A DNA stretch of 64,000 nt from Agrypnus murinus (taxonomy: Eukaryota; Arthropoda; Insecta; Coleoptera; Elateridae): contig OV816025.1 in NCBI GenBank assembly GCA_929113105.1, positions 147,722,112 to 147,786,111 of the forward strand, in the 5' to 3' direction. Within the stretch, counting starts at the first letter, position 1. Each line of letters begins with the position of its first letter. Both the position numbers and the translations under genes were made by a program. Positions 1 to 12,626 of this stretch are shown here, in pieces. The notes beneath the pieces are model-generated. The model had not been told where the DNA came from, ran no database searches, and saw only the letters and a program-made list of their open reading frames with translations.

Positions 1-148
1 TCAAATCAATTCGTTATTCTGTATGTGTTCCGTGAAAGTGTACCCATATTGCGTACCATATTTTTGGTGATTGTGCGAGTTAAATAAACAAACAATTGAA
101 CATTTTTAGTTGAAGCAAAACATAAGTGGAGAAAAACGAAACACCGCG

Positions 149-241
149 GGTGTTCACAAGAACTGTAGGAATACATTTTATTTGGATAATAAATTCATTC
201 ACTTCTTTCGATTTCCAAAAGACGAAGTATTGTGTTATTTA
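149..241 (+). pseudogene. THAP zinc-finger-like remnant
   Basis: One frame reads a Cys-containing stretch (NCRN) followed about 11 residues later by HFFRFPKDE. This resembles the start of a THAP DNA-binding domain (C2CH type, with an HxFP-type motif after the first Cys pair). The expected first Cys is a Gly here and the frame closes soon after, so it looks decayed. Weak call based on one motif; no other THAP parts (AVPTIF box, C-terminal C..H pair) were found nearby. Confidence 0.3.
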
Positions 242-306
242 AGTACCGTATTAGTTTAAGATTATTTTTTTAAATTCTTTAAGCTCAAAAATAGATGTAA
301 CCTAAA

Positions 307-514
307 CTTAAAACACACCTGTTAACTCATAGTGGCGAGAAACCATTTAAAGTAATTTGTGTGACTACAAATGTTTTTAAAAGTTACTCAAAGTGTTAGT
401 CTTAAAACACACGTTTTGGTGAGAACCATTTGAGTGTAATCTATTTGATTATAAATTTTTACTAATATTTACTGTTTAAAAGACATGTTAACTCACACTG
501 GTGAAAAACCATTC
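307..514 (+). pseudogene. Decayed C2H2 zinc-finger repeats
   Basis: Three related stretches spaced roughly 75-95 bp apart (a C2H2 finger is 84 bp) encode helix and linker pieces: LKTHLLTHSGEKPF at 307-348, a broken copy near 400-445, and LTHTGEKPF at 488-514. The T(G/S)GEKPF linker is diagnostic of tandem C2H2 fingers. Frames differ between copies and stops intervene, so this is a remnant. It may be derived from the same locus as the THAP-like piece upstream. Confidence 0.4.
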
Positions 515-525
515 AATAAGTAATT

Positions 526-1300
526 TATAGTTTCTATAATAAATACATACTAAATATCATTCTATAATGAACTGCAATTCATGCGAAATGTTATCATTAG
601 TTGATTATTAAATATTTTATATTGTTGAGAGAGAATAGCATATACATATGTATCTACCAATCACTTGTAATAAGCTTTTTATGTTTGTAAAACTTTATAT
701 ACAATAAAGATTTGAATTAAATTGAATAAAGACAACAATTGGTGTATAGTTTTATTAAAATCATCCCTTATATACTGCCCAACTGGTATACATACGAAAT
801 TAACAACCCTGGACGTTAGCTGGTTGAGTTCAGGCGTGGTAAATATTTAAATTTGGCGCGCATTTTGATGACGTGCGATCAAAGACGCCGCGTGAAGTTT
901 CGCCTCTTATAATATACTCTTTTCCCCTACCGTAAACAATTGTCAGTTTATATGCATGCATACTTGAGCATATTGTTGAGTAGCCTTAGCGGACGACCGA
1001 ACATACGGACCAACGAACGGACATTACACAAGGTTTGTCGTAACCTTTTTCTTTTTGATTCATCTTTCTTGATTCATCATTATTCTTTCTCTCTATCATT
1101 TTTTTTCCTCTCCCTATTAGCCGCTTTATTTCCAATCTTTCCACGTCTATTTCTCTTATATTCCAACCTTTCCTTTTTGATTTCTAATCTTTCTCTCTAG
1201 TATTTATGTCAACCTCTTTATTTCCGACCTTTGCACGTTTATTTCTGTTATCTTCCAACCATTTCTTTTTCGACTCCTTATCTTCTTTCTCTGTAATTGA
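526..1300. other. Non-coding stretch with T/C-rich tract
   Basis: No supported gene. The part from about 1036 to 1270 is strongly pyrimidine-rich on the plus strand, which produces the low-complexity open frames there. Confidence 0.5.
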
Positions 1301-1501
1301 TCTGTAAAATGATTGAAAACCGCAAATGTTTTGTTTTTGGAAATAAACCTCTGGTATATGACCAACACCCCCATTGAAAGGGTTAAATCACCCCAAGATG
1401 GGGTATAACCACCCCTTAAATCAGAGTTACAATAAATAAGCGCACGCAAAATAAAATACATACATGCTAAAAAATAAATTCAATAAAACCCTGTGAATCC
1501 T

Positions 1502-1801
1502 CTAGTCTCTCGATTTATGATATCTCTTCCTTTTATTTTTAAACGATCGGCGTAGTGACTGCTTCTTATGTACTTCATTAGTCTTTCGTTTTCTTTTCAT
1601 AGACCAACAGTAATCCGCCATCATATGCGCATCCCATATTCCTTGATAATGCTGTTCCATTTCTACCATTTCTTGGTGGAACCCTTCCCCTTGTTCTTTG
1701 CTGTAATCCCCTAAGTTATCTGGAAAGTAGTCAAGGTGAGAATGGAGGAAATGGAACTTCACACTCATATTACAACCTAGTTTTTTATAATTCTCGAACA
1801 A
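1502..1801 (-). pseudogene. Fragment of a repeated arthropod mobile-element ORF
   Basis: Encodes 99 aa containing GCNMSVKFHFLHSHLDYFP, then EGFHQEMVEME and MMADYCWSMKR. I recognise this as the C-terminal part of a high-copy arthropod ORF family of unknown function. The same family occurs at 30844-31850 in this window (GCNMSLKVHFLFSHLDQFP, MMAEYCWMLQR). Here it is enclosed by inverted-repeat arms, so it looks captured. The start codon is arbitrary because only the C-terminus survives. Confidence 0.45.
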
Positions 1802-1989
1802 ACCTGCAATGGTTTCTTTGTGCTATTGTGCAGCCAGTACGCAGATCGTTTGAAAATAAAAGGAAGAGATATCATAAATCGAGAGACTAGAGGAATAACA
1901 GGGTTTTATTAAGTTAATTTTTTTGCATGTATTTATTTGTATGCGTTTTCTTTGGCTGTATTTATTTGCCTCTATTTATTTGCATGTAT

Positions 1990-2765
1990 TTTATTTTGAT
2001 GGCGTCTATTTATTGTAACACTGATATAAGGGGTGGTTATACCCCATTTTGGGGTGGTTTAAAAAGGGGTATCCTTTAAAGGGGGTGGTATTGGTCATAT
2101 ACCAAAAACAAAACATTTGCGATTTTCAATCATCTTTTGCATGTATTTATTGTATTTTGATCTAAGGGGTGGTTTTGACCCATTTTAGGGTGGCTTAACC
2201 CCCTCAGGGAGGAAGGTTCTTGGCCCTATACCAGAAGTCTATTTCCAAATACAAAACATTTGCGGTTTTCAATTATCTTTTGCATGTATTTATTGTATTT
2301 TGATCTAAGGGGTGGTTTTGACCCATTTTAGGGTGGCTTAACCCCCTCAGGGAGGAAGGTTCTTGGCCCTATACCAGAAGTCTATTTCCAAATACAAAAC
2401 ATTTGCGGTTTTCAATCATTTTTTGCTTGTATTTAATATATTTTAATCTAAGGGTGGGCTTTGACCTATTTTGGGGTGGTTTATCCGCCTCAGGGAGGAG
2501 GGTTCTTGGCCATATACCAACGGTCTATTTCCAAAAATAAGACATTTGCGGTTTTCAATAATTTTTTGCATGTATTTATTGTATTTTGATCTAAGGGGAG
2601 GTTTTGACCCATTTTGAGGTGGTTTAATACCCTCAGAGAGGAGGGTTCTTGGCCATATACCAGAGGTCTATTTCCAAATACAAAACGCTTGCGGTTTTCA
2701 ATCATTTTTTGCATGTATTTATTGGCATCGTATGTAAGGAGTGTTTTACTCCATTTGGGGGTTGT
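1990..2765 (+). repeat. Tandem repeat, unit about 143 bp, about 5 copies
   Basis: The anchor TTTTGCATGTATTT recurs at about 2135, 2277, 2421, 2564 and 2707, giving periods of 142-144 bp. Each unit contains AAGGGGTGGTTTTGACCCATTTT and a GGTTCTTGGCC...ATACCAGA block. One inverted unit lies at 1308-1470. The shadow frames read from this region are not genes. Confidence 0.8.
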
Positions 2766-3835
2766 TTTTAGCTCTAGCGCAAGATTTTGACGGTATATGT
2801 GCTTTTCTGAGGTCGGATTCGGTTTCAGCGTCGAAAAGTGCATCCGAATACCATAGTCGCGTTCCCAAGTCAGAACATTTATTTTTTTGTGGGGCTGTGG
2901 AATATGCGTATGTTATTAAAATAATCAACTCAAGTCATTGTATTTACTGTATGTTTATGCAACCAACCATACAGAAGCGCTCAAAATGCGCTAGCCGTTT
3001 AACTTTTCATTTCAATCAAGGATAATTTAATTCTAATTGGAAAAATACAAACGTAAATAAAAATACGATTGATTGTAAAATAAAAGATGCAAAAGCGTAC
3101 TTTTTATAACAAACCACGTCTGTTCGTGGTAAAGTTCATATGTACTTGTCACAATTAATCAATTTAAGCTAAAGCATTGGCTTGATTTTGATTCGTTTTA
3201 AATGCAACATGGAGCATATTGCATGTTAATAATGAAATCCTTCAATAAATTAGCCTTTTGACCGTCATGCTTTGACGGGGTTTCCCTAGTAGTTTTTAAT
3301 TCATCCAATGTTAGGGCAGTTAGTGCTTTTGCCATTTAATTTCGTGACATTATTTAAGGGTGTGATTTACCAACTTAGGGAATGATTCCAAAAATGGAAT
3401 GTGTATCAATGAATAGTTATATTAATAGAAGATTAATATATTAATCTTTGTTTATTTCATGATCATGGAGTTCCACAAAGTAAGGCTCGAGATAGTAAAC
3501 ACTAATAATTGAATCTACTTAATAGTTAATTCGACGATGAAATTTTACCAAATCGTTATTAAACTCATTTATTGTTAAAATAACAAGATAATCATTTAAA
3601 CTAGAGCTACCAGATCTAACAATCCAAACCAGGGAGGTAGAGTACTGCAATGGTCGCTCGCACGATGTTCTTGCAATTAAGGCAACGTCATCGTCAGTAC
3701 TTTGCTGGATGACCAGTTCACAAATATAAATTTGCCTGCTCGGCGTGGCAGCATGGAAGACCATCAGCAGTTGAAAGCTGTCCCTTTCTACTGCATATAC
3801 AACAGGGGTGAACGGCGTGTTTCGAGGTGTCGATG
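2766..3835. other. AT-rich intergenic DNA
   Basis: Nothing supportable as a gene. The last 250 bases begin to resemble the repeat family that follows. Confidence 0.4.
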
Positions 3836-6800
3836 ATGGATTCACTAGTATCTGAGAATAGCCCAGTATGACAGAAGACTGGGCAGTCGTTTGAGGTGTC
3901 GGCCTTGACTAGTATCCGAGACTAGCTTAGGTGCAGACCACACTGCGTTTACCCCTAGAACTGGCAGCTGTCTACCCAATCCCAAATTTGTCTGAGGATG
4001 ACACAGTCAGGAAATCATATGTGGTAGAGTTACCCGTAAGTGTTTTTCGACTCATAAACGTTGCGGAGGAAGCTCTGCAATATAAGGTACCGGTGTTGGT
4101 GGATTTAATTCTTACCTGACGTCAGCGTCTGATATGGTAGCTAGTTACCCGCTGCATGACCTAGATCAGGGTGAACGGACACGCAGTCGTTGGAAATGTC
4201 GGACTTCACTAGTATCCGAGAATAGCCCGAAGATAGGAAGTAATTGAGATACGCTCAATCAGCGCGCGAATTGCATAGCAATTGCTCCCAGTCATCTCAC
4301 TGGTCGGAGCGAGGTTGCCTATCCACCCTCTACTAGCTATCCAGGCTAGTACCGGAGCGATCGACCTAACACTTGCTCACCCGCCGGTACCCTCCCGTCC
4401 TCTTTCATACGGGGTGAAGTACTTCGTCCAGCAATAGGACTATTCCCCCAACTTAACTCAGTTGAATAGAGAGAGCCCTCCAGTCCTATTTCATACCTTC
4501 ACAAGCTCCTCCGCGAGACAGGGGTTGGGGCCACTGCCCGATCGAATCCAACCTCAGTTGTGGCGGGACTTGGTTTTTTAATGGTTTTGCCACCCCGATC
4601 TACCAATATATAGACTTGGTGGGCCCTCGACAGAGCTTCGTTTAAGTCTACACGTTATAGACTCCCAGTGTGAACCCGTTAAGGTGAAGTTGTCTTGATT
4701 GTGAGAGGCTATGTATTCGCTTCAACTCTCCTTAAGTGTAATGGCTTTTAGAGCTTCTCCCAATCACTGTACCCGGCTGCAGTCCGAATCATAGGGTGGT
4801 CGGGATAGCTCCTAAGCACATTTACCTGGCGGCATGCAGTTTCCCATATGCCAAAAAGCGGGATAAACCTCACTTCGCCTCTCCTCACTTAAGATTCAGT
4901 CAAACTGCGGATTCCTTTGGTGACCATAAATGACCTCGGTCAAACAGCGGGTTCCGTCGGTGACCATAAATGACCTTATCCAAGGCGAGATTCGAATCTG
5001 CCCACACCGGTATCATATACCAGGGCTCCCCCTGATCGGTATGAGTAACCGTCGAGAATTCTCACGAATTTCTCTACCACACACTTAACCTGACAGCTTC
5101 ATCCATTGCCCAGTTTCCAAGGAAACAAGGATAGGTTAGAAGACAGCCAGTTTTATGGGTGAACGTCGTGTGGTCTCCCGAGCACCCGATAGAGGGAGGG
5201 CAGTTGTTAGAGGTGTCGGGAAGCACTAGGATTCGAGACTAGCTTGTGGGCAGACCACACGGCGTTCACCCTTAGAACTTGTCGTTGTCTACCCAATCCC
5301 AGGTTTGTCTGGGTAACGGATGACGCGATCAGAATGAAATGTGTGGTAGAGTTATGCCGAGGTGTTTCGTTTACGTTTCACCGAAGTGTTTCTCGGCGAT
5401 GACTCTAAAACCTTGCGGAGGGAGCTCTGCTAACAAGAGGGTCCGGTGTGGGTGGATTAAATCTTACCTGACGTAGGATCTTTTATGGAGCTAAGTATCC
5501 CGCTGTCTGGCCTAGACAAATGGAGGAGATTTAAGTGAGGTTTATCTTGGTTAGGAAGTTCGCTCGCTAACCCATGAGAAACTGCACGCCACGAGGTAGC
5601 GTTTCGGAGGTGACAGTACGGGGGTCCGGCATATGCTGTCAGTTCCAGCGTCGGATTTCCAGAAATCTTCTGAGACCTACACTTAAAGGACGTTGATGCG
5701 AAGATACATAGCCTTTCACGTTCAAGACAACTTCACCTTAACTGGTACACACCGGGACGCTACTTTGATGGGCCCTACAAAGTAGCCTCGAAACGAAGCT
5801 ATGTCGGGGGCATACCAGGTCTATAACGGGGAGATCGGGGTGGCAAACCCATTTAAAAACTAAGTCCCGTTGCACTTGAGGTTGGATTCGATCGGGCAGT
5901 GGCCCCAACTCTTACTCGGTTGTACTGAACTGACCTAAATTGGGGGAATAGTTCTATTGCTGGACGAGGTACTTAGCCCCGTATGAAAGAGGACAGGAGG
6001 GTGCTGGCGGGTGAGCACGTGTTAAGTCAATCGCTCCGGTACTAACCTAGCTAGTTAGTAGCGGACGGATAGGCAACCTCGCTCTGGCCAGTAAGTAACT
6101 GGGAGCGAATGGTGTGCAATTGCGCGATGATTGAGCGTATCTTTATTACTTCCTCCTTTGGAAGGAACGTCGGGGTATGTTAACACGGGAACCCCACGTA
6201 AAACACTCATGTAAATCATACATGACCTAGAATGGAGGAGACTCAAGTGAGGTTTACCTCCGTTAGGGAGCTCGCTCGCTAACCCATGAGAAACTGCAAG
6301 CCACCAGGTAGCGTTTCGGAGGTGACAGTACGGGGGTCTGGCATATGCTGTCAGTTTCAGCGTTGGATTCCCAGAAATCTTCTAGAGACCTACACTTAAA
6401 GGACGTTGATGCGAAGATACGTAGCCTCTCACGTTTAAGACGACTTCGGTGTGGCAAACCCATTTAAAAACCATGTCCCGCCACACTTGAGGTTGGATTC
6501 GATCGGGCAGTGGTCCCAACTCTGGCACGGTTGTACTGAACTGACCTAAGTTGGGGGAATAGTCCTAATGCTGGACGAGGCACTTGACCCCGTATGAAAG
6601 AGGACGGGATGGTTCCGGCGGGTGAGCACGTGTTAAGTCAAACGCTCCGGTACTAACCTGGTTAGCTAGTAGAGGGTGAATAGGCAACCTCGCTCCGACC
6701 AGTGAGTGACTGGGAGCAATTGTTATGCGATTGCGAGCAGATTGAGCGTATCTCAATTACTTCCTCCCAAGGGAAGGAACGTGGGAGTATGTTAACACGG

Positions 6801-7030
6801 GTACACCACGTAAAACATTCATGTAATCGTGCATAACCTAGACGAATGGAGGATAATCAAACCGTTCACCACGGCCAGGGAGTTCGCCAGCTGATCTATA
6901 GGAAACTGCGTCCCACCGAATAGTGCCACGGAAATGAAAGTATGGAGATCAGGCTTTGGCTGTTCAGTTCCAGTCGTCTGATCCTCAGAAACCGTTTAGA
7001 GCATTATGCTCAAGGGAGGTCGGACATCGA
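3836..7030. repeat. Cluster of an unidentified interspersed repeat (direct, inverted and tandem copies)
   Basis: The block at about 3878-4168 recurs directly at about 5190-5515 (shared GTCTACCCAATCCCA, GGAGCTCTGC and CTTACCTGACGT boxes). The block 4226-4880 is an inverted copy of about 5540-6170. Units beginning CCTAGA...TGGAGGA recur at about 5513, 6226 and 6837, giving a tandem series with the last copies shortened. Another copy lies at 39180-39780, directly after a non-LTR reverse-transcriptase fragment. Composition is less AT-rich than the surroundings. No protein domain is visible. It could be the untranslated part of a retrotransposon; family unknown. Confidence 0.6.
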
Positions 7031-7092
7031 AAGTTTGGTGACAGTTTGTAACAAACAGTTGTAATAAAGAAATATAGCAGATCAGGTACTTT

Positions 7093-7371
7093 TTAAGTTT
7101 GTAGCCCAATAGGTGAACAATCTCTAAATATAAATCCTCTCAGACTTTTACCTTTAACTCTAGTCAGGCGAGATCCCAAATCTACATGTAAAGCGTTATA
7201 GTCTCCTCCCAGTATGAATTCCTCACCCATAAGATGTATAAGATGTATAAGATATTCCGGTATTTTAAGGTTATATTTGGATGGACAGTATACGACATCC
7301 AAATTAAATTTTTGTCTGATTGATTTGATGCCTACTACAGTAAGTTGTATTTCTTCAGATTGAGGTGACAT
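7093..7371 (-). pseudogene. Non-LTR retrotransposon endonuclease (APE-type) fragment
   Basis: The 92-residue frame contains VVYCPSKYNL and then GGDYNALHVDLGSRL...KGKSLR. This is the GGDFNAKH..WGSR..N.KGR.L signature of the APE-like endonuclease of Jockey-type non-LTR elements (Exo_endo_phos_2). Only the middle of the domain is present and there is no RT downstream, so it is a dead 5'-truncated or internally deleted copy. Confidence 0.65.
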
Positions 7372-7784
7372 TCTTCATAATGATGAATATTATTTTTAAT
7401 GAAGATTACACTACCTCCATTAGCTTGGTTTCTGGGATGTATGCATTAATAGCTTTGATATCCTAACCCTAATGATAGACTAAATTTTATGTACGACTGA
7501 GAATTCGATACAGAAGCACAATGTGTTTTTGAAATTAAGTATGTACATCAATGTTCAGACTGATAATAAATACTTCTAGTTCGTGTTTACGATGCCATTG
7601 GCATTCCAGGGTCCAATTCTTAAATCAGTTATATCCATGGATTATTTCTTTTTGGGATCCTTAGGAAGATAATTTAAAGTATTTTCCTCGCCACCTTCTG
7701 AAGATTTACACAAACAATTTATGTTTTATATGTTTATTAGAATGTTGACAACAATATTGATATGGTGATAAGGTGGCTACGACT

Positions 7785-8275
7785 TTCGTTCAGCTAGTGC
7801 CAGCTATGCACTATCTAGTGTTAGGTTTTGAAAGGGATAGAACAAATTGGCGGGGCTGGCGTTAACTTAGACTCCCCCTCGAATTCACCCTTGAATATCT
7901 CGCGAATGGCGTTAGTGCAGGCTTTGGAATTTAGGTGCTAGCCAGTGCTAGCTACAAGCATTCATCTACTTACAATGTACAAAAGGTCACTGGGGGGGGG
8001 CTAGCTGTCAAACTTTGAACCCATATATTTCAACCGCTATTGTGGTGCTAGTTTTCTAACATGGGTACTAGCTAGTTCTAGCTAAGGACTATCTAGTGCT
8101 AGATCTTGGAAGGGATAGAACAAATTGGCGGGGCTGGCGTTAACTTAGCCCCCCTCCGAATTCGCCCTTAAATATCTCTGGAACGGTAATGGTGCTAGCT
8201 TTAAAATTTGGGTGGTAGCCGGTGCCAGGTAAGAGAGTCCTAGTACTAGGTTTTGGCGGAAATTTGCGAAATGGA
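7785..8275 (+). repeat. Diverged tandem repeat, unit about 280 bp
   Basis: A block starting near 7808 (CTATCTAGTG...GGATAGAACAAATTGGCGGGG) recurs at about 8087. Both are followed by CCCTTgAATATCTC and by a run of GTGCTAGC-like words. A further partial copy is at about 9450-9545. It is non-coding. Confidence 0.55.
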
Positions 8276-8374
8276 GTCCAAGTTAACGGACCCTGGCTTT
8301 GTTAATAGTATTAATTATTTCTAGCTGCCCATTGTATCTGGTTCTACAACGCTCCTCTTTAACCAATTGTAGAT

Positions 8375-8650
8375 ATGTCGGTAATGTTTGGAAAAGTCAG
8401 TCTTAGAAATTGGGCGTACCGAGGTGTTATTAGGGATATTCAGAATATCACGGCATATCCAGATGCCAAAATCAACAACGGAGACCCTTACATTTCAATT
8501 ATAACACTACACCAAGCCGTAAAGTTCCAAACTTCAATTCAACGGGTATGTTTATGCCAAGGAAATGACGTTTGGATGAGATTGTTGGAAAAGAAGGAAG
8601 TGTTGCCGGATGGGGTAGATTGTTGCCGTTGCCGTATAAAATGTATTTAA
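8375..8650 (+). CDS. Hypothetical 91-aa ORF
   Basis: An uninterrupted ATG-to-stop frame of ordinary amino-acid composition, ending in a Cys-rich DCCRCRIKC tail. I recognise no domain and see no neighbouring exons. It lies between repeat copies and may be an exon remnant or chance; the call is weak. Confidence 0.15.
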   Translation: MSVMFGKVSLRNWAYRGVIRDIQNITAYPDAKINNGDPYISIITLHQAVKFQTSIQRVCLCQGNDVWMRLLEKKEVLPDGVDCCRCRIKCI

Positions 8651-10356
8651 ATTGTTCTTATAATTAATGTCTTACTTGAATAGTAAATATAACAAGAGAT
8701 TCTGTCAAACCTGATTTGAATATAGCAGGAGTGCTACAGTGTAGAATGTCGGATGCGTCTGGTGGAGCACATGTACACAACCACACGCGAGCGCTGCTAC
8801 GTTGACTCCATTAATAACTCTAGTAAAGTTTGATTTCTGGTTCTCCAATTAATAAAACAGAATTATCTAGCAAGCTTACGTTATTAACAAAACTTTAGTT
8901 CTTCCAGTGGCATATTTACAATTTTCTACTCTATAAAAATTTCGTATCAAAATATTTAGATTTTCACATAACATAGATTTTGACATACATCTCGATATTG
9001 CCATACAATATCGCTTGGCTTTGAAAGATGTCCTTTACTAACTCAACATGTAATTTACTATTACATACTATAGTTTGTAAGAGTTTGTATAGACTTAATT
9101 TATGTTACACCATAATAATCGTTTTTTTTGTTTATTAAGTTTATTAAAATAAAAAGGATCTAGCTACAGTCTAAATGTAATAATAAAATTATATTTTAGA
9201 ATATTAGATACATTTCTTCTTCGCATCTCTGAAAGCATTTGACTGGAGTGAGTACATTTTCGCGTTTCTTCTGTAAAGATTTTGGCCTGAACTAATAAAA
9301 ATGGAATGCAGACTTACCTTATTAGTACTGTGTCACTATCCTGGTATAAATAGTCGAACTATTATGTTTAAATAACGAATGTACATCATGTATTCTGCGA
9401 GATTTATTAAATTGAGATATCGAAAATATTTTACCTGTTATATCCTAGAAGTAGCTCTGAAACGGTAGTGGTGCTAGCTTTAAAATTTGGATGCTAGACA
9501 TTGCTAGGTAAGAGGACAATAGTGCTAGATTTTAGAGAAACTGTATAGACTGGGGGGGCAGTTAATGGGACCAACAAGAGGAACTATAGCAATCGATCAT
9601 CGTCGAGTGGTAGAAGTAAGCTCCAAAGACAAGTCTTCTCATATGCCTTTAACAACGTTTACAAACATAGTTCTTTTTGGACAAATTTCGATGCCGAGAT
9701 ATTGATTAGAATTCATAGTCTTGAAAATAAGAATAGTAATAATATTGCTGCATATTCTATTTAGTTATTGCCTAATAAAGAGTGCAAAATCCATGTAATA
9801 CATAACTTTTTTCAAAAATTTAATATTACCATAGGTGCTATATTTGCTATCTAAAAATGTTAACCCCATAAGATGAATATAACATTCATTCACTACTGCC
9901 GCGTCGTAGCACCATAAAAGCTGAATAAGAAGTTCGTAAGATCTGTAGAAAAATAACTCCATGTTAGTTTTTATTTCACCAAAGCTTTCAAATAGATGTT
10001 TATCCAACACCTTTAAATATGTCGCTATCTTGATATTTTTAAGCAATTGAAGTTGAATTTTACTCACTTGTGGGTAGAAAAGCATTTTATGCACTGCGTA
10101 ATGGTGATTGCCAGCTTACGTTCCGTCGTCGGGATAGAGTATCAAAATTATTACCGTTAAGAACTACAGACTAAACCATACATTGCAAATTCAACATTTG
10201 GACTTAAATAAAGAGGTGTTGGATAAACTGTTGTATGGCATACGTGAATTAAGGATATTATCCACTCAGACGAATTAACCCACTCGAACCTAAATTCTGC
10301 GTTCGTGGATAATATAATATATTACTTAACTCATTTGTACCATTAATAACTATTAC
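8651..10356. other. AT-rich intergenic DNA
   Basis: No convincing gene. About 10250-10356 shares a repeat with 59620-59710 (TAATAGTTATT..TGGTACAA.TGAGTTAAGTAA and ATTATCCACGAACG boxes). The last, small exon of the OR pseudogene was not found here. Confidence 0.35.
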
Positions 10357-11259
10357 CCATGCAAATGTAGGCAATCCAATTTCAGTAAATTTTCCTGCTG
10401 TTATCACAGTAGGTGTTTAGCTTCTTCGAATGATCAGGCTTAAATCTTTTTGAAATCGTACATCGGTTCCCACAAAATGTGATTCGTAAGCTGCAAAGCC
10501 AACTTCTTTACTTTCGATTGTTACTTGTTCACCCCAATAACAAAACAGGCCTACTTGTAAAGCAGAACTTGCTATTTCTACAATGTAACGAATAAGACGC
10601 GCATCAGTAACTGTCTGTAAAGGAAAAAAAAAAGATTTTATTTTATTTGGCCCTCGCACACAACTATTTTTTAAAAGTTTAGCTAATGAACGGCAGGTAA
10701 TAACAGTATGGTTATTATCGCATGCAAAAATTAAAACTCGTTCCTTCAACATAACTACCTACCATCGATGCGTGATAGATTGAGATGCATATAAAAACCA
10801 AAGTACATAGAAATATTACCAATAATAATGTACTGAACGTGGTTTCCAGGTTAGCAGCAAGATCTACTATTGCTACATGGTATTCAACAGCAGTTTTAAA
10901 AGTTTTGTGTAAATATATGTACGGGATAACAGAAGCTTGATTTTTTTTCTTGGTCTTCGTATTCGCCCGTGTCCTGTAATAATTAGTTTAAATTAAGTTT
11001 TAGAGCACCTAACGTGACTAGTTACTTTCACCATATTTTTGTAGCTAATATCTACAGATTGCTTGATAAAGTTTTGTAACACTCTAAACTGATAACGTAT
11101 GTGCGCCAAAACAGCACAAATCAGGAAATCGGTATTAACAAACGCTGATCCATACCCTGATATACCACACACTTGATAAATCCAACACATTTGATAGTTG
11201 AAGCTGTCTGTTATATCTATATCAAATGGAGTAAATGGGCCATATGGAAATGAACGATA

Positions 11260-11803
11260 ATCGCTATTTAAGATTCTCTTAACCAAGCTGAATAAAATTG
11301 TTGCACCAATAGTGGAGGCTGCGAGGATCCAATACACATAGGTCTAACAACGCAGGTTAAAGGCTTAAGTATAAAGTAAAAACAATATCTAGCCATAATA
11401 CCTGGGCAGTTGTTACTCGTATACATTCATTTGTAAGTCTTTCTTCAGCTTCGCCTCCACGAGTCGGGTCAGGTAAAAATGGCATTTCCTCAAGTATTTG
11501 TAAAACCTTTCCAAATTTGTGTCGGTTTCTTATCGCTATTTAAGATTCTCTTAACCAAGCTGAATAAAATTGTTGCACCAATAGTGGAGGCTGCGAGGAT
11601 CCAATACACATAGGTCTAACAACGCAGGTTAAAGGTTTAAGTATAAAGTAAAAACAATATCTAGCCATAATACCTGGGCAGTTGTTACTCGTATACATTC
11701 ATTTGTAAGTCTTTCTTCAGCTTCGCCCCCACGAGTCGGGTCAGGTAAAAATGGCATTTCCTCAAGTATTTGTAAAACCTTTCCAAATTTGTGTCGGTTT
11801 CTT
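11260..11803. repeat. 272-bp tandem duplication inside the OR pseudogene
   Basis: 11260-11531 and 11532-11803 are near identical; I see two differences (GGCTTAAG/GGTTTAAG and CGCCTCC/CGCCCCC). Each copy spans the 5' part of exon 3, the short exon 2-3 intron and most of exon 2. The junction lies within GATAA/GATTA in exon 3. The near-identity implies a recent event or an assembly artefact. Confidence 0.9.
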
Positions 11804-12473
11804 ATCATGATTTAGCAATTCCTGTAATTACAATAACAATCACTGTTTATGTTATGAAATAAATAAAGATTAATAAAAAGTTTCATAAAGATTTATTAGA
11901 TTATAACCTGACAATTTTTCGACAGTTAAACTGTCATTATCAGACGTAATATAAATATAAACAAACACATCGCCAAGGTAATAACAAACATAGATAGCTA
12001 GATAAAAATAATAATTAAATATCTAAAACTTCTAGCAACGGAGAATTATTGAGCCCAATCTATTCACTGATTAAAGGTACCCTGAGTTTGTGTTTGTAGT
12101 GTACATATATCTCGAAAGCTTCTAAACCTAGAAAAATGTAGGAATATGATACTATTTTGGGACGTCATTGTGTGATTCTGTTCGAAAAGGTGTTTGGCAT
12201 ATTAGATGTTTCAGGATGTTTATTTCTGTAACAACTCACTTACTCTTTATATTTTATGTCAAAATCGTTTGTACAATAAATACCGAAATACAAAAAGAAC
12301 AATTCAAATGGTAAATGCCCGATTTCATGATATGGTGTGTAAAAAGTGTTAGTTTTAAAGGCTATTTTGTAATTGGCGGTTTTTCGTAGTATATGTACAA
12401 CTTTTTCTGATATTTTCCAAAATATGATATAGATATGTATGTAATTTTTGTCCTTTGTTTGATTTTTAATGGG

Positions 12474-12626
12474 ATATATTCTTTTAATAGCTAACCTATA
12501 ATCATTTTGTTTCACGCAAGTGTCAATAATGTTTGGATGAAAATTATTTACATGTGTTAGATATTTAATGGTTGAAATATATTTGTTAAAATTTGGCCGT
12601 GTGACTGGAATAGATCTGTATACCAT
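12474..12626 (-). pseudogene. Penelope-like reverse transcriptase fragment
   Basis: The frame reads VYRSIPVTRPNFNKYISTIK and then NNFHPNIIDTCVK. This matches the region after the RT palm in Penelope-like and related elements (hRl...fn.EL..IK.iA..NGy.p..id.l). It lies in intron 1 of the OR pseudogene. It is short and unsupported by an RT catalytic core. Confidence 0.35.

Larger units (their letters stand above)
1308..2765. mobile_element. Fold-back element with long inverted arms and 143-bp tandem repeats
   Basis: The segment 1308-1547 reappears inverted at about 1845-2131, covering the CCCC-rich box (GGGGTGGTTATACCCC) and the flanking CTCTCGATTTATGATATC box. The inner arms (about 1478-1547 and 1845-1915) match closely. 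Between them lies a gene fragment (1502-1801). The right arm is extended by further direct copies of the same 143-bp unit. No transposase is recognisable, so it is non-autonomous or of unknown family. Confidence 0.6.

Noticed and set aside
9765..10094. 109-aa minus-strand ORF
   Set aside because: No recognised domain, no splice-compatible link to the OR exons next to it, and an AT-rich composition that produces such frames by chance.
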